A DNA stretch of 64,000 nt from Mycolicibacterium stellerae (GCF_003719305.1 NZ_RARC01000004.1:247428-311427); one strand, 5' to 3'. Positions 18,422 to 28,673 are shown, numbered from the stretch's first letter. A program made the numbers and translations. The notes: a model not told the origin generated them from the sequence alone.

Positions 18422-20410
18422 GTGAACTTCCATACTGTCCTGGTGGCCAATCGCGGCGAGATCGCCGTGCGGGTGATCCGCACGCTGCGCGAGATGGGCA
18501 TTCGCTCGGTTGCAGTGTTCAGCGACGCCGACGCCAACGCCCGCCACGTCGCCGAGGCGGACGTCGCTGTCGGTATTGGGCCCGCTCCCGCAAGGCAGAG
18601 CTACCTCAACATCGACGCCGTCGTCGACGCCGCCCGCCGAACAGGAGCCCAGGCGATCCATCCCGGTTACGGGTTTCTCTCGGAGAACGCCGAATTCGCC
18701 GCCGCGTTAGAGGCGGCGGGCATCGTGTTCATCGGGCCGCCGGTCAAGGCGATCCAGACCATGGGCGACAAAATCGCCGCCAAGACGACGGTTTCGGCGT
18801 TCGGTGTACCGGTCGTGCCTGGCATTGCTCGGCCCGGCCTCACCGACGACGACCTGATCGCGGCGGCGGGCGACGTCGGCTATCCCGTACTGGTGAAGCC
18901 GTCAGCAGGGGGCGGCGGCAAGGGCATGCGGGTCGTTCACGAACCGTCGGAGCTAGCGGCCGCCCTGACCAGTGCGCGGCGTGAGGCCGGCGCGGCATTC
19001 GGAGACGACACCCTGTTCCTCGAGCGATTCGTGTTGAACCCCCGCCACATCGAGGTGCAGGTGCTCGCCGACGGCTACGGCAACGTGGTCCACCTCGGCG
19101 AACGCGAATGCAGCCTGCAGCGACGCCACCAGAAGGTGATCGAGGAAGCGCCATCACCGCTGTTGGACGTCGCCACGCGGGCGCGGATCGGCGCCGCGGC
19201 CTGCGACACCGCGCGCAGCGTCGACTACACCGGCGCGGGCACGGTCGAGTTCATCGTGTCCGCCGACCGGCCCGACGAGTTCTTCTTCATGGAGATGAAC
19301 ACCCGCCTGCAGGTCGAGCATCCGGTCACCGAAATGGTCACCGGCATCGACCTCGTCGAGCAGCAGGTGCGCATCGCTGCGGGGGAGAAGCTTCCGATCG
19401 CACAGGACGAAATCACGATGACCGGGCACGCCATCGAGGCGCGTGTCTACGCAGAGGATCCCGCGCGCGGATTCCTGCCGACCGGTGGCGAGGTGCTCGA
19501 TCTCACCGAACCTTACGGCCCGGGTGTGCGAGTGGATTCCGGCCTCGCGACGGGAACGGTGGTCGGCAGCGACTACGACCCGATGCTGGCCAAGGTCATC
19601 GCGCATGCCGCCGACCGGCCCGCCGCGCTACGCGCACTTGACCGCGCACTGGCCGACACCGCCGTCCTGGGGGTGTCGACGAACGTCGAGTTCCTGCGCT
19701 TCCTGCTGGCCGACCCCGATGTCGTGGCGGGCCGGCTCGATACCGGGTTGTTGGACCGCAGGACAACGGATTTCGCGCCGTTTCAACCCGGAGACGATGA
19801 GCTGATCGCCGCAGCGGCGTACAAGTGGCTGCGCAGCTGGCCGGTACCGGCGGGCAACCTGTGGGAGGTGCCGTCGGGCTGGCGGATAGGGCAGCACGGT
19901 TCGACCGCCGCCCGGCTGCGCGCAGGTGATCGTACCGACCACGTGTACCTGACCGGAACGCCGCAGGCAGCAACCGCCGTCGTCGAGGTCGGCGAATCAC
20001 GTCCGCTCACAGTAAGTCTCGATGGCGATCGGCTTGTGGTGACACTCGACGGGTTGCGCACCGACTACCTGGTCGCCGCGGCAGACGGCCAGGTCTGGTT
20101 GGCGCGCGCAGGACGCACCGCAGTGGTCGACGAGGTGCGAGAGGCGCCCGTCCGCCCCGACGACGAGCACAGCGGCGACGCCGAACTCGTCAGCCCCATG
20201 CCGGGGTCCGTCGTCGCCGTCGGTGTCGAGGACGGCGCGAATGTCGATGCGGGTGCCGTCGTCGTCGCGGTCGAGGCGATGAAGATGGAGCACGCGTTGA
20301 CCGCACCGGTTGCCGGTGTGGTCGAACTGCTCGTCGCCGTCGGCGACCAGGTGAAGGTGGACCAGCCGCTGGCCAGGATTACAGCTAGTGAGAAAGCAGA
20401 GCAGTCATGA
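18422..20410 (+). CDS. accA1: Biotin-dependent acyl-CoA carboxylase alpha subunit AccA1
   Basis: A 662-residue fusion of biotin carboxylase and biotin carrier. The N-terminus [17 protein letters not shown], the ATP-grasp loop [14 protein letters not shown], and [14 protein letters not shown] are diagnostic of biotin carboxylase; the C-terminal biotinyl domain carries VEAMKMEH with the biotinylated Lys at about residue 621. The GTG at 18422 is chosen because it lies directly before the conserved N-terminus; the frame is open further upstream within accD1. The 3' end overlaps fadE19 by four bases (ATGA), so the two are translationally coupled. Confidence 0.93.
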   Translation: MNFHTVLVANRGEIAVRVIRTLREMGIRSVAVFSDADANARHVAEADVAVGIGPAPARQSYLNIDAVVDAARRTGAQAIHPGYGFLSENAEFAAALEAAGIVFIGPPVKAIQTMGDKIAAKTTVSAFGVPVVPGIARPGLTDDDLIAAAGDVGYPVLVKPSAGGGGKGMRVVHEPSELAAALTSARREAGAAFGDDTLFLERFVLNPRHIEVQVLADGYGNVVHLGERECSLQRRHQKVIEEAPSPLLDVATRARIGAAACDTARSVDYTGAGTVEFIVSADRPDEFFFMEMNTRLQVEHPVTEMVTGIDLVEQQVRIAAGEKLPIAQDEITMTGHAIEARVYAEDPARGFLPTGGEVLDLTEPYGPGVRVDSGLATGTVVGSDYDPMLAKVIAHAADRPAALRALDRALADTAVLGVSTNVEFLRFLLADPDVVAGRLDTGLLDRRTTDFAPFQPGDDELIAAAAYKWLRSWPVPAGNLWEVPSGWRIGQHGSTAARLRAGDRTDHVYLTGTPQAATAVVEVGESRPLTVSLDGDRLVVTLDGLRTDYLVAAADGQVWLARAGRTAVVDEVREAPVRPDDEHSGDAELVSPMPGSVVAVGVEDGANVDAGAVVVAVEAMKMEHALTAPVAGVVELLVAVGDQVKVDQPLARITASEKAEQS

Positions 20411-21567
20411 GTGAATTTCTGGCAACGGGGATGCTGCCCGACCATTACGAGCAGCTCGCCAAGACGGTGCGGGACTTCGCGCAGAGCGTCGTGGCGCCCG
20501 TCGCCGCCAAGCACGACCAAGAGCACTCGTTCCCGTACGAGGTCGTATCGGGCATGGCCGACATGGGGCTGTTCGGACTGCCGTTTCCCGAGGAGTACGG
20601 CGGCATGGGCGGCGACTACTTCGCACTGTGCCTCGCGCTCGAGGAACTCGGCAAGGTCGACCAGAGCGTCGCCATCACGCTGGAGGCCGGTGTATCGCTC
20701 GGCGCGATGCCGGTGTACCGCTTCGGCAACGACGACCAGAAGCAGGAGTGGTTGCCGCTGTTGGCAAGTGGCAAGGCGTTGGGCGCGTTCGGGCTTACCG
20801 AGGCGGGCGGCGGAACCGACGCGGGCGCGACCAAGACGACGGCGAAGCTCGATGACGGGCACTGGGTCATCAACGGGAGCAAGCAGTTCATCACCAACTC
20901 CGGTACCGACATCACCAAGCTGGTGACGGTCACCGCCGTCACCGGGGAAAGCGATGGCAGGAAGGAGATCTCGTCGATCCTGGTGCCGGTCCCCACTGAC
21001 GGTTTCACCGCCGAGCCCGCGTACAACAAGGTCGGCTGGAACGCCTCCGACACCCATCCGCTGAGCTTCGACGACGTCCGGGTGCCCGCGGAGAACCTGC
21101 TGGGCGAACGCGGGCGCGGCTACGCCAACTTCTTGCGCATCCTCGACGAGGGCCGCATCGCGATCGCCGCGCTGTCGGTCGGCGCCGCACAGGGCTGCGT
21201 CGACGAGTGCGTGAAGTACGCCAAGGAACGGGAGGCCTTCGGCGCGGCGATCGGCACGTATCAGGCCGTCTCCTTCAAGATTGCGCGGATGGAGGCGCGG
21301 GCGTATACGGCCCGCACGGCCTATTACGACGCCGCCGCACTCATGCTGGCCGGCAAGCCGTTCAAGAAGGCCGCCGCGATCGCCAAGCTCGTTGCCAGCG
21401 AGGCCGCGATGGACAACGCGCGCGACGCGACACAGGTGTTCGGCGGATACGGCTTCATGAATGAATACGCCGTCGCACGGCACTACCGCGACAGCAAGAT
21501 CCTCGAAATCGGTGAAGGGACAACCGAAGTGCAGCTGATGCTGATCGCTCGCGAGGCTGGGCTGTGA
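20407..21567 (+). CDS. fadE19: Acyl-CoA dehydrogenase FadE19 (isovaleryl-CoA type)
   Basis: A 386-residue flavoprotein of the acyl-CoA dehydrogenase family. Visible motifs are [17 protein letters not shown] (FAD/substrate), the second signature [20 protein letters not shown] near the C-terminus, and the last helix with [10 protein letters not shown]. The catalytic base could be Glu in [13 protein letters not shown] or EGTTE according to subfamily. In this operon it most likely oxidises isovaleryl-CoA or 2-methyl-branched acyl-CoA before carboxylation by AccA1/D1. It overlaps the genes on both sides by four bases, showing tight coupling. Confidence 0.92.
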   Translation: MSEFLATGMLPDHYEQLAKTVRDFAQSVVAPVAAKHDQEHSFPYEVVSGMADMGLFGLPFPEEYGGMGGDYFALCLALEELGKVDQSVAITLEAGVSLGAMPVYRFGNDDQKQEWLPLLASGKALGAFGLTEAGGGTDAGATKTTAKLDDGHWVINGSKQFITNSGTDITKLVTVTAVTGESDGRKEISSILVPVPTDGFTAEPAYNKVGWNASDTHPLSFDDVRVPAENLLGERGRGYANFLRILDEGRIAIAALSVGAAQGCVDECVKYAKEREAFGAAIGTYQAVSFKIARMEARAYTARTAYYDAAALMLAGKPFKKAAAIAKLVASEAAMDNARDATQVFGGYGFMNEYAVARHYRDSKILEIGEGTTEVQLMLIAREAGL

Positions 21568-22079
21568 GCGGAGTGAACGATTCGGCAGAGGTGACCGACA
21601 AGAAGGTGATAACTCAACGCGGCCTGTGGTTCGAGGAGTTTGAGCCCGGCGTCGTCTACCAGCACCGGCCGGGGCGCACCATCACCGAAGCCGACAACGT
21701 CTTGTTCACCACGCTGACGATGAACACCCAGGCGCTGCATCTGGATGCCGCCTTCGCCGACGCGCTGCCGCCGTTCAACCAGCGGCTGGTGAACTCGATG
21801 TTCACGTTGTCCACGCTGGTCGGGTTGTCGGTTGCGCAACTGACCCAGGGCACGATCGTCGGCAACCTGGGGTTCGGCGAGGTCGCCTTCCCGAAGCCGC
21901 TCTTTCACGGTGACACGCTCTACGCCGAGACCGAGGTGACCGACAAGCGCGAGTCCAAGAGTCGTCCGGGGGAGGGCATCGTCACCTTCGCCCATACCGG
22001 CCGCAATCAGCACGGCGACATCGTGGCGACCGCGTCGCGAAAGACGATGGTGCGCAAGCGGTCTGAGGAAGACGCATAG
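21564..22079 (+). CDS. MaoC-like hotdog-fold hydratase (Rv2499c homologue)
   Basis: A 171-residue protein with the MaoC-type hotdog fold. WFEEFEPGVVYQHRPGRTITEADNVLFTTLT carries the conserved Asp (EAD) and the segment around it is the hydratase 2 motif (here D-N-V-L-F rather than D-x-x-x-x-H). TMNTQALHLDAAFA supplies a His in the usual location. It starts with GTG in a four-base overlap with fadE19. In the leucine pathway the expected step is hydration of 3-methylglutaconyl-CoA, so this gene is a candidate for that reaction (inference). Confidence 0.85.
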   Translation: MSGVNDSAEVTDKKVITQRGLWFEEFEPGVVYQHRPGRTITEADNVLFTTLTMNTQALHLDAAFADALPPFNQRLVNSMFTLSTLVGLSVAQLTQGTIVGNLGFGEVAFPKPLFHGDTLYAETEVTDKRESKSRPGEGIVTFAHTGRNQHGDIVATASRKTMVRKRSEEDA

Positions 22080-22104
22080 TGGCGCCGCGCACGCAAGGAG
22101 CGAA

Positions 22105-22923
22105 ATGGCTCTAGCGAATAACGGCCCCGGCTGGTTGTTCTGCCCGGCCGACCGCCCGGAACGCTTCTTGAAGGCGGTGGCCGCAGCGGATGTGGTGATC
22201 CTCGATCTCGAAGACGGTGTCGCGGCGAAAGACCGGGAAGAGGCCCGCGCGGCGCTGATCGACAACCCGTTGGATCCCGACCGCACCGTCGTCAGGATCA
22301 ACCCCACCGCCACGGCCGACCACGCGCCGGACCTCGATGCGCTCGCGAAAACGAAGTACACGACCGTGATGCTGGCCAAGACCGAGGACCCGCAGCAGAT
22401 CCGGGACTTGGCGCCGCTGGACGTCATCGTGCTTATCGAGACACCGCTGGGCGCGGTGATGGTCAACGAGTTGGCGCGTATGGACAACGCTTTTGCCCTC
22501 ATGTGGGGTGCCGAGGATCTTTTCGCGTCGACGGGCGGCACCGCCAACCGGTGGCCCGACGGCAGCTACCGCGACGTCGCCAAGCACGTCCGCTCACAGT
22601 CGTTGCTGGCGGCAAAGGCCTACGGCCGGATGGCGCTGGACTCGGTGTACCTCGACATCAAGAACCTCGACGGGCTGCGGGCCGAAGCCGACGATGCCGT
22701 TGCGGTCGGCTTCGACGCCAAGGTGGCGATCCATCCGACGCAGGTCGCGGTCATTCGGGATGCCTACGCGCCGAGCGATGACCAGGTGGATTGGGCGCGG
22801 CGAGTGCTCGACACGGCGCGCGGTGAACGAGGCGTCTTCCAATTCGAGGGCATAATGGTGGATGCCCCAGTGCTGCGGCGGGCAGAGCGCATCGTCCAGC
22901 TAGCGCCTCACCCTGGCAACTAG
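22105..22923 (+). CDS. citE: CitE-like beta-hydroxyacyl-CoA lyase (Rv2498c homologue)
   Basis: A 272-residue TIM-barrel lyase of the HpcH/HpaI-citrate lyase beta superfamily. The N-terminus LFCPADRPERFLKA, DVVILDLEDGVA with metal-binding acidic residues, IETPLGAV and MWGAEDLFASTGGT are all present. The M. tuberculosis orthologue has been reported to act as a stereospecific hydroxyacyl-CoA lyase that serves both itaconate breakdown ((S)-citramalyl-CoA) and leucine catabolism (HMG-CoA), which fits its place after the MaoC-like hydratase. No other citrate lyase subunit is present, so citrate lyase activity is not expected. GGAG lies before the ATG. Confidence 0.9.
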   Translation: MALANNGPGWLFCPADRPERFLKAVAAADVVILDLEDGVAAKDREEARAALIDNPLDPDRTVVRINPTATADHAPDLDALAKTKYTTVMLAKTEDPQQIRDLAPLDVIVLIETPLGAVMVNELARMDNAFALMWGAEDLFASTGGTANRWPDGSYRDVAKHVRSQSLLAAKAYGRMALDSVYLDIKNLDGLRAEADDAVAVGFDAKVAIHPTQVAVIRDAYAPSDDQVDWARRVLDTARGERGVFQFEGIMVDAPVLRRAERIVQLAPHPGN

Positions 22924-22983
22924 CCGGCAGCCCCTCACCAGGGGTTTTGCTCTGACCGCCTCCGTGCTGAGCACCTCAGTCGC

Positions 22984-23006
22984 CTGACGGCGCGATCCGC
23001 CGTCAG
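22984..23006. promoter_or_regulatory. 23-bp palindrome before bkdA
   Basis: CTGACGGCG-cgatc-CGCCGTCAG is a perfect 9-bp-arm inverted repeat lying between citE and the SD (AGGAGG) of bkdA. No T-run follows. It could be an operator, an mRNA-processing hairpin or a weak attenuator that sets different levels for the bkd genes. Confidence 0.6.
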
Positions 23007-23023
23007 TGACCCTAGGAGGCGGT

Positions 23024-24127
23024 ATGGCAGGGTCCACTCAGGCACCCTTGACGTCGGTCGCTGATGTCGAGCTGGAGCCGATTCGACTGGTCGCCCCGGA
23101 CGGGACGCCGACCACCGAGACCCGGTATCGCCGAGATCTTCCACCCGAGACGATGGGCTGGCTCTACGAGCTGATGGCCGTCACCCGCGCGCTTGACGCG
23201 GAGTTCGTCAACCTGCAACGACAGGGCGAACTCGCGCTCTTCGCGTCGTGTCGCGGTCAGGAGGCCGCTCAGATCGGTTCGGCGGCGTGCCTGCGTAAGA
23301 CCGACTGGCTGTTTCCGCAGTACCGCGAGATCGGGGCGTTCCTGCTGCGCGGCATCACGCCTGCGCAGATGGGCGCGGTCTGGCGAGGCCGGTGGCACGG
23401 CGGGCTGGGGTTCACCGAGAAGTGCGTCGCTCCGATCGCAATTCCGATCGGCACCCACGGTCTGCATGCGGTCGGAGCCGCCATGGCCGCCCAGCGTCTC
23501 GGCGAAGACTCGGTGACCGTTGCGTACCTCGGCGATGGCGCGACGAGCGAGGGCGACGCGCACGAAGCGCTCAACCTCGCCGCCGTCTTCAAGGCGCCGT
23601 GCGTGTTCTTCGTGCAGAACAACCAGTGGGCGATCTCCGTTCCGGTCAGCCGTCAGCAGGCGGGGCCGTCGATCGCGCACCGGGCGATCGGTTACGGGAT
23701 GCCAGGCATCCGCGTCGACGGCAACGACGTGCTGGCGTGCCACGCGGTGATGGCCGAAGCCGCGCAACGCGCCCGCGAGGGTCACGGCCCGACGCTGATC
23801 GAAGCGGTCACCTACCGGCTGGGGCCGCACACCACCTCCGACGACCCGACCCGCTACCGGTCGCAGGACGAGGTGGACAAGTGGGTGGCGCTGGACCCGA
23901 TACCGCGCTACCGCAAATACTTACAGAACATCGATGTGTGGGACGAACGGCTGCAACACCGCGTCGAAACCCGGGCGGCCCGGCTGTGCACGGAACTTCG
24001 CGATGCAATCGTCAACACACCCGACATGGATGTCGGCCAGCTCTTCGACACGACCTATGCGGAGATCACTCCGACCCTGCAAGCCCAGCGCGACCAGTTG
24101 ATGGCCGAGTTGGCGAAGGAGGCCTGA
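23024..24127 (+). CDS. bkdA: Branched-chain keto-acid dehydrogenase E1 alpha
   Basis: A 367-residue thiamine-diphosphate enzyme subunit. The ThDP motif is YLGDGATSEGDAHEALNLAAVFKAPCVFFVQNN (GDG to NN), and HTTSDDPTRYR is the phosphorylation-loop-like stretch of the family. With E1 beta it decarboxylates 2-keto acids from valine, leucine and isoleucine. The start ATG 23024 has AGGAGG 5 bases upstream; a GTG 6 codons earlier lacks an SD. It matches M. tuberculosis Rv2497c (pdhA/bkdA). The next gene begins 1 base after its stop. Confidence 0.93.
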   Translation: MAGSTQAPLTSVADVELEPIRLVAPDGTPTTETRYRRDLPPETMGWLYELMAVTRALDAEFVNLQRQGELALFASCRGQEAAQIGSAACLRKTDWLFPQYREIGAFLLRGITPAQMGAVWRGRWHGGLGFTEKCVAPIAIPIGTHGLHAVGAAMAAQRLGEDSVTVAYLGDGATSEGDAHEALNLAAVFKAPCVFFVQNNQWAISVPVSRQQAGPSIAHRAIGYGMPGIRVDGNDVLACHAVMAEAAQRAREGHGPTLIEAVTYRLGPHTTSDDPTRYRSQDEVDKWVALDPIPRYRKYLQNIDVWDERLQHRVETRAARLCTELRDAIVNTPDMDVGQLFDTTYAEITPTLQAQRDQLMAELAKEA

Positions 24128-24128
24128 C

Positions 24129-25184
24129 ATGACTCAGATCATCGAGCGGCCTGCGGATTACGGGGACGACGCACACGAGCCGCCGCTGTTCACGTCGGTA
24201 TCGACCACCACGAATCTGACCATGGTGCAGGCGATCAACCGGGCACTGCACGACGCGATGGCGGCCGACGACAGGGTGCTGGTTTTCGGCGAGGACGTGG
24301 CGACGCTCGGCGGTGTCTTCCGGGTCACCGAGGGACTCACCGAAACCTTTGGTGACGGAAGATGTTTCGACACGCCTTTGGCGGAGTCTGCGATTATCGG
24401 CATCGCGATCGGGTTGGCGATCCGCGGCTTCGTGCCGGTTCCCGAGATCCAGTTCGACGGGTTCTCCTACCCGGCGTTCGACCAGATGGTCAGCCACCTT
24501 GCGAAGTACCGGGTGCGCACCCACGGCGACGTCGACATGCCCGTGACGGTCCGCATCCCGTCGTTCGGCGGAATCGGTGCGGTCGAACACCATTCGGAGT
24601 CCACCGAAGCGTATTGGGCCCATACCGCGGGCCTGAAAGTGGTGGTGCCGTCGACACCGTCGGACGCCTACTGGCTGCTGCGGCATTCGATCGCCAGCCG
24701 GGATCCGGTGGTGTTCCTCGAGCCCAAGAGGAGGTACTGGGCGCGCGAGAACGTCGACACCGTCACGCCCGGATTGCCCATCGGCCGTGCCGCCATCCGG
24801 CGCGCCGGCGACGACGTCACCGTGCTCACCTACGGCGGGCTGGTGCAAACCGCGCTGGCGGCAGCAGATCTGGCCGCCGACCACTACGGCTGGAACCTGG
24901 AGGTCGTGGACCTGCGCTCGCTCAACCCGCTGGACTTCGACACCATCGCGGCCTCGGTGCGCAAGACCGGGCGCGCCGTCGTCGTCCATGAGGGTGCCCG
25001 CACCCTCGGCTTCGGCGCCGAGTTGGCGGCCCGCATTCAGGAGGAGCTGTTCTACGACCTCGAGGCGCCGGTCTTGCGCGCCACCGGTTTCGACACGCCG
25101 TATCCGCCCGCGCGCCTGGAAAAGCTGTGGCTACCCGGCGTGGACCGGTTGATCGACTGCGTCGAGAAGGCAATGAGCTCATGA
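24129..25184 (+). CDS. bkdB: Branched-chain keto-acid dehydrogenase E1 beta
   Basis: A 351-residue transketolase-like subunit. [39 protein letters not shown] and [16 protein letters not shown] are the standard E1 beta pyrimidine-binding and interface motifs, and the C-terminal transketolase domain ([20 protein letters not shown]) is complete. It forms the alpha2beta2 E1 with BkdA. Its 3' end overlaps bkdC by four bases (ATGA). Confidence 0.93.
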   Translation: MTQIIERPADYGDDAHEPPLFTSVSTTTNLTMVQAINRALHDAMAADDRVLVFGEDVATLGGVFRVTEGLTETFGDGRCFDTPLAESAIIGIAIGLAIRGFVPVPEIQFDGFSYPAFDQMVSHLAKYRVRTHGDVDMPVTVRIPSFGGIGAVEHHSESTEAYWAHTAGLKVVVPSTPSDAYWLLRHSIASRDPVVFLEPKRRYWARENVDTVTPGLPIGRAAIRRAGDDVTVLTYGGLVQTALAAADLAADHYGWNLEVVDLRSLNPLDFDTIAASVRKTGRAVVVHEGARTLGFGAELAARIQEELFYDLEAPVLRATGFDTPYPPARLEKLWLPGVDRLIDCVEKAMSS

Positions 25185-26386
25185 CCGGCTCCGTGCGGGA
25201 CTTCCTGGTTCCCGATCTCGGTGAAGGCCTGGAGGACGCGACGATCACCAGTTGGAGTGTGGCGGCCGGCGACGATGTCGAACTCAACCAGACGCTGTGC
25301 ACAGTGGAGACCAACAAGGCCGAGGTGGAGATCCCCAGTCCCTACGCGGGTCGCATCGTCGAACTCGGTGGTGCCGACGGTGAAACGCTCGCCGTCGGTG
25401 CGGTGCTGGTGCGCATCGCGACCGACGCACCCGCTCCCGCATCGCAGAACGGTGGTAAACCGGCGCGCAAGGCGGTGCTGGTCGGGTATGGCACCGACGA
25501 CGATATGGACACCAGTCGGCGGGCGCCGGTCTCCGACGGTGTGCGAGCGCGCGCCAAGCCTGCCGTGCGCAAGCTTGCCGCAGACATGCACGTCGATCTG
25601 GCCTCGCTGGCGCCTGGTTCGGGTCGGGACGGAATCGTCACCCGTGAGGATGTGCGCGCGGCTGCCGGCACGTCGGGACCCGCCCTCGACACCGTCGGCG
25701 TCACCGGGGTGCAGGCCACCATGGCGCAGCGAATGGCGTTGTCACGGAGCAAAATTCCGGATGCGCACGCCAGTGCCCAGGTCGACTGCTCGGCCCTGCT
25801 GCGGGTGCGTGATCGGCTGCGGGACGCGGTCGGCGATGACGGGCCGCCGATCACGCCGTTCGTTCTGACGCTTCGGCTGTTGACGATCGCGCTGACGCAT
25901 CACCCGATGTTCAACTCCACATGGGTGGATACCGCCGGTGGGCCGCACATCCACGTTCATTCGGCCGTGCACCTGGGCTTCGGCGTTGCGGCGCCGCGCG
26001 GGCTGCTTGTGCCGGTCGTCAAGGACGCGCAGGACAAATCGACGCGTGAGTTGGCGGCGACGGTGTCGCGGCTCATCGAGGAGGCGCGCGCAGGAACCGT
26101 CAAACCGACTGAGCTGCAGGGCTCCACGTTCACCGTGTCGAACTTCGGCGCGCTCGGGTTGGACGAGGGCGTGCCCGTCATCAACTATCCCGAGGCCGCC
26201 ATCCTGGGCATGGGGTCGTTGAAGCCGCGTCCGGTCGTTGTCGACGATGCCGTCGTGGCTCGACCGACGATGACGTTGACGTGCGCATTCGACCACCGCA
26301 TTGCCGATGGCGCACAGGTGGCTGCGTTCCTCGGCGAACTCCGACGATTGATCGAGTCGCCGGAGCTGGCCCTGCTCGACAGCTAG
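25181..26386 (+). CDS. bkdC: Branched-chain keto-acid dehydrogenase E2 (dihydrolipoyl acyltransferase)
   Basis: A 401-residue E2. One lipoyl domain at the N-terminus has the lipoylated Lys in [12 protein letters not shown]; a peripheral-subunit-binding domain follows ([29 protein letters not shown]), and the catalytic acyltransferase domain ends with [10 protein letters not shown] (His and Asp of the active site). The ATG at 25181, overlapping the bkdB stop, is preferred over the longer open frame. The E3 (lipoamide dehydrogenase, usually lpdC) is not in the window, as in M. tuberculosis. It is convergent with the next gene, with only 2 bases between. Confidence 0.93.
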   Translation: MTGSVRDFLVPDLGEGLEDATITSWSVAAGDDVELNQTLCTVETNKAEVEIPSPYAGRIVELGGADGETLAVGAVLVRIATDAPAPASQNGGKPARKAVLVGYGTDDDMDTSRRAPVSDGVRARAKPAVRKLAADMHVDLASLAPGSGRDGIVTREDVRAAAGTSGPALDTVGVTGVQATMAQRMALSRSKIPDAHASAQVDCSALLRVRDRLRDAVGDDGPPITPFVLTLRLLTIALTHHPMFNSTWVDTAGGPHIHVHSAVHLGFGVAAPRGLLVPVVKDAQDKSTRELAATVSRLIEEARAGTVKPTELQGSTFTVSNFGALGLDEGVPVINYPEAAILGMGSLKPRPVVVDDAVVARPTMTLTCAFDHRIADGAQVAAFLGELRRLIESPELALLDS

Positions 26387-26388
26387 CG

Positions 26389-27141
26389 CTACCTGCGCTT
26401 GGCGGCGGCCAGCCGCTCGGCGAATTCCGGCGAAAGAATCGACGCCGCTTGCGGTTTCAGCTCGGTATCTACCGCGATCCGGTGTTGGTCGATATCGAGA
26501 GAACCCGGGTTGGCGGTTGCTCGCATAGAGGCCTTCGTGGCGAGCACCACCTCGCGAGGCGCGGCCGCAGGTCCGGTTGCCAACTCCTTGGCGGCGGCGA
26601 CCGGGTCGTCGGCGACGGTCAGCGCCAGCCCGTATCGGACGGCGGCCTCGGCGTCGAAGCGCATCCCGAACAGCAGTGAGGCCCTTGCCGCCTGCACGCC
26701 GACCGCGCGCTGAAGCATCCACGTCGCACCGCCGCCCGGGTGGATGCCGAGTTTCTGGAAGCGCGGATCGAACAGCGCGGCAGGCCCGGCGATGCGCACG
26801 TCGGCGGCCAGCGCGAGGTTGAGCCCGGCGCCGACGGCGGCGCCGTTGACGGCCGCGATCGTGGGAAGCGTGCAGCTGGCCACCGCGAGGAAGCCGTCGT
26901 AAATGGCACGCAGGCCGTCCTCGGTCGCCTCGCCGAGCGCGGTCAGGTCGGCGCCCGCGCAGAAGGCCTTGCCCGCTCCGGTGACGATGAGGGCGTGCAC
27001 GTCGGTGTTCGCTTCGGCCGCATCGACCGCCGCCCGCAGCGCAGCCGAGATCTCGGCGGTGACGGCGTTGCGGCGCTCAGGGTCGTTGACCGTGATCAGC
27101 GCGACGTGGTTTTCGACCTGCACAAGGACGCGATCAGACAT
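26389..27141 (-). CDS. Enoyl-CoA hydratase/isomerase family protein
   Basis: A 250-residue crotonase-fold enzyme. [16 protein letters not shown] supplies the first oxyanion element, [25 protein letters not shown] the second, and [15 protein letters not shown] a metal- or CoA-adjacent loop. One of the two catalytic Glu residues of true hydratases seems replaced ([11 protein letters not shown] in the usual E-x-x-G region), so it may be another crotonase-superfamily enzyme. The convergent neighbour is the bkd operon, but no functional link is shown. ATG 27141 is the only sensible start. Confidence 0.85.
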   Translation of the reverse strand: MSDRVLVQVENHVALITVNDPERRNAVTAEISAALRAAVDAAEANTDVHALIVTGAGKAFCAGADLTALGEATEDGLRAIYDGFLAVASCTLPTIAAVNGAAVGAGLNLALAADVRIAGPAALFDPRFQKLGIHPGGGATWMLQRAVGVQAARASLLFGMRFDAEAAVRYGLALTVADDPVAAAKELATGPAAAPREVVLATKASMRATANPGSLDIDQHRIAVDTELKPQAASILSPEFAERLAAAKRR

Positions 27142-27161
27142 CGCCCCAGGTTAGTGACCGG

Positions 27162-27569
27162 CTACAGGGTGGCGGTGATGGGCCCGAGGATCTGGCAGTT
27201 GTCCGCAGGCAGGGTGGGCACGATGATCCCGCAGCCGCGCCCGCGTGACGCGTAGGTCGCGCCGGGTTGGTAGGGCTCGGCGTAGTAGGCCTGTGCGGAG
27301 TCGGTGCCCTGCATGCACGAACCGCCCTGCTGACCGGCAAGCTCAACACACGCCACGCTCTGATACGGGCTGGCCGCGACGCCGCAGACCGCCGAGGTGA
27401 TGGTGGCGGTGACCTTGCTGACGCCGTCGACCTGCACCACATGTGGAGGCGACAGCGTGAAGCCGCACGGCGGCGGGGGCATGGGCTCGGCGTGCGCGCC
27501 GGCCGCGCCGACGACGCCCGCCAGCGCCAGGGTCAGGGCCGCCAGGGACGCCACACCGGCTCGCATCAT
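27162..27569 (-). CDS. Small secreted protein of unknown function
   Basis: A 135-residue protein with a clear Sec signal peptide (MMRAGVASLAALTLALAGVV...AGAHA, cleavage likely after AHA) and a mature part with eight Cys residues, probably oxidised in pairs (PPPPCGF, AVCGVA, VACVEL, GSCMQG, RGCGI, DNCQI). It resembles small exported mycobacterial proteins without known roles. The start is the first ATG of the MM pair at 27569; an upstream frame extension has no signal-peptide character. Confidence 0.8.
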   Translation of the reverse strand: MMRAGVASLAALTLALAGVVGAAGAHAEPMPPPPCGFTLSPPHVVQVDGVSKVTATITSAVCGVAASPYQSVACVELAGQQGGSCMQGTDSAQAYYAEPYQPGATYASRGRGCGIIVPTLPADNCQILGPITATL

Positions 27570-27588
27570 GGGTGGATGGTAGTCGAGG

Positions 27589-28161
27589 TCACCACCTGGT
27601 GGACAGCTCCTTCGGGGTCCATTCGGGCCACGTGGAAAGGCCAACGGCGAACCCGCCGCTGAACTGCGCGACGATGCGCGGGCCCTTAAGGCCGCTGTTG
27701 TCGTAAACGGTGGCGGAGTCAGACCGCATGATCGCAGCGGCGACGTGCGCCCAGAGCCGTCGATAGCGTTGGCGTATCTTGTCTTCCGGCACGTCGTGCC
27801 CGCCCGCGCTGACGCGATGCCGGACGCGCTGCACCGCCAATTCCTCCGGGATGAGAAGTGCGTGCAGCACGACGGTGTAGTCGGCAGCGCGGGCCACGTC
27901 GATCAATTCGAGCTTGGACGGATGCGAGAACACCGTCTCGGCGATGAAGGACCGGCCGAGTTCGATCAGCTTGAATCTGGTATCGGCCGCCACCCGTGCG
28001 GCGTCGTACGCGTGTGCGGCGGGATCGTCGGGCCAGCGCTGCCGTGCGATCTCGTCGGCGTTGACGAACACGGATTGCGGCAGCAGCGGGGCAAGTGTGA
28101 GTTCGACGAAGGTGGACTTACCCGCTCCATTGGGCCCGACGACGAGATCAAGCCGGTTCAT
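27589..28161 (-). CDS. Zeta-toxin-like P-loop kinase
   Basis: A 190-residue protein with an N-terminal Walker A GPNGAGKST (residues 9-17), an NADEIARQRWP acidic element, FIAETVFSHPSK and a basic region HRVSAGGHDVPEDKIRQRYRRLW, all as in zeta toxins and related predicted ABC-type kinases. Zeta toxins phosphorylate UDP-N-acetylglucosamine or other sugar nucleotides and block wall synthesis; whether this one does is untested. It lies 16 bases downstream of an antitoxin-like gene in the usual antitoxin-toxin order. M. tuberculosis Rv0366c is a similar protein. Confidence 0.75.
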   Translation of the reverse strand: MNRLDLVVGPNGAGKSTFVELTLAPLLPQSVFVNADEIARQRWPDDPAAHAYDAARVAADTRFKLIELGRSFIAETVFSHPSKLELIDVARAADYTVVLHALLIPEELAVQRVRHRVSAGGHDVPEDKIRQRYRRLWAHVAAAIMRSDSATVYDNSGLKGPRIVAQFSGGFAVGLSTWPEWTPKELSTRW

Positions 28162-28177
28162 CGGGTGGTCGTGCTGG

Positions 28178-28600
28178 TCACTTCTTGCGTCGAGACGGCT
28201 TGCGCCGCGCAGTCAGCACCACGGAGCTGCCGTCGGGTCGGTGCTCGACGATCTCACCGGATTCGTTGAGAGCAACGGTGGTGATACCGCGTCTGGCCAA
28301 CACGTCGCCGTAGTTCGATTGGGCGAGGTTCTCCTGGATGGCCGCGGCTACCTCGGCGTTGAACACGACACCCTCCTCGACGCTGAGTTCGCGCAGCTCG
28401 AGATCTCCGGCGAGGGCCTCTTCGACCCGCATGCGTGCTGCGGTGTGCCGACTGGATACCTCGCGACCGACCCGCGCCCAGTGGTCGAGTTGCTGTTTGG
28501 CCGATCGGCTCTGTCGTGCGCCCTCGGCGGCCGCGCTGTCGAGGAGATCAGCGGCAAAGCGGGTGACGCGGTCGGTGGTACCCGCCATCATCGCCTCCAT
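28178..28600 (-). CDS. ParD-like antitoxin partner of the zeta-type toxin
   Basis: A 140-residue protein with an N-terminal ParD/ribbon-helix-helix-like part (VTRFAADLLDSAAAEGARQSRSAKQQLDHWARVGREV) and a C-terminal region ending in a strongly basic tail (RRKPSRRKK). This arrangement is common for DNA-binding antitoxins encoded before a zeta-like kinase. Starts at 28600 or at the internal ATGs of MEAMMAG are possible. A perfect palindrome upstream fits autoregulation. Confidence 0.7.
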   Translation of the reverse strand: MEAMMAGTTDRVTRFAADLLDSAAAEGARQSRSAKQQLDHWARVGREVSSRHTAARMRVEEALAGDLELRELSVEEGVVFNAEVAAAIQENLAQSNYGDVLARRGITTVALNESGEIVEHRPDGSSVVLTARRKPSRRKK

Positions 28601-28601
28601 A

Positions 28602-28638
28602 TGTAGCAGTGTGTAACCAAGTGTAGCAGTGTGCTACA
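28602..28638. promoter_or_regulatory. Operator of the toxin-antitoxin pair
   Basis: TGTAGCAGTGTG occurs at 28602-28613 and again at 28622-28633, exactly 20 bp (about two helix turns) apart, and the second copy is half of the 17-bp perfect palindrome TGTAGCAGTGTGCTACA (28622-28638). It lies directly before the antitoxin start, as expected for an autoregulated TA operon. Confidence 0.8.
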
Positions 28639-28673
28639 TACGACGGCCTCGACGAATTCGATCACGCCTGGCG

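Noticed and set aside
20065..21483. A 472-codon minus-strand frame
   Set aside because: It covers accA1 and fadE19 on the other strand, has an Arg/Val/Gly-biased shadow composition and no domain.
22105..22923. Citrate lyase beta subunit in the strict sense
   Set aside because: No alpha, gamma or accessory citrate lyase genes are present and the operon is for leucine breakdown.
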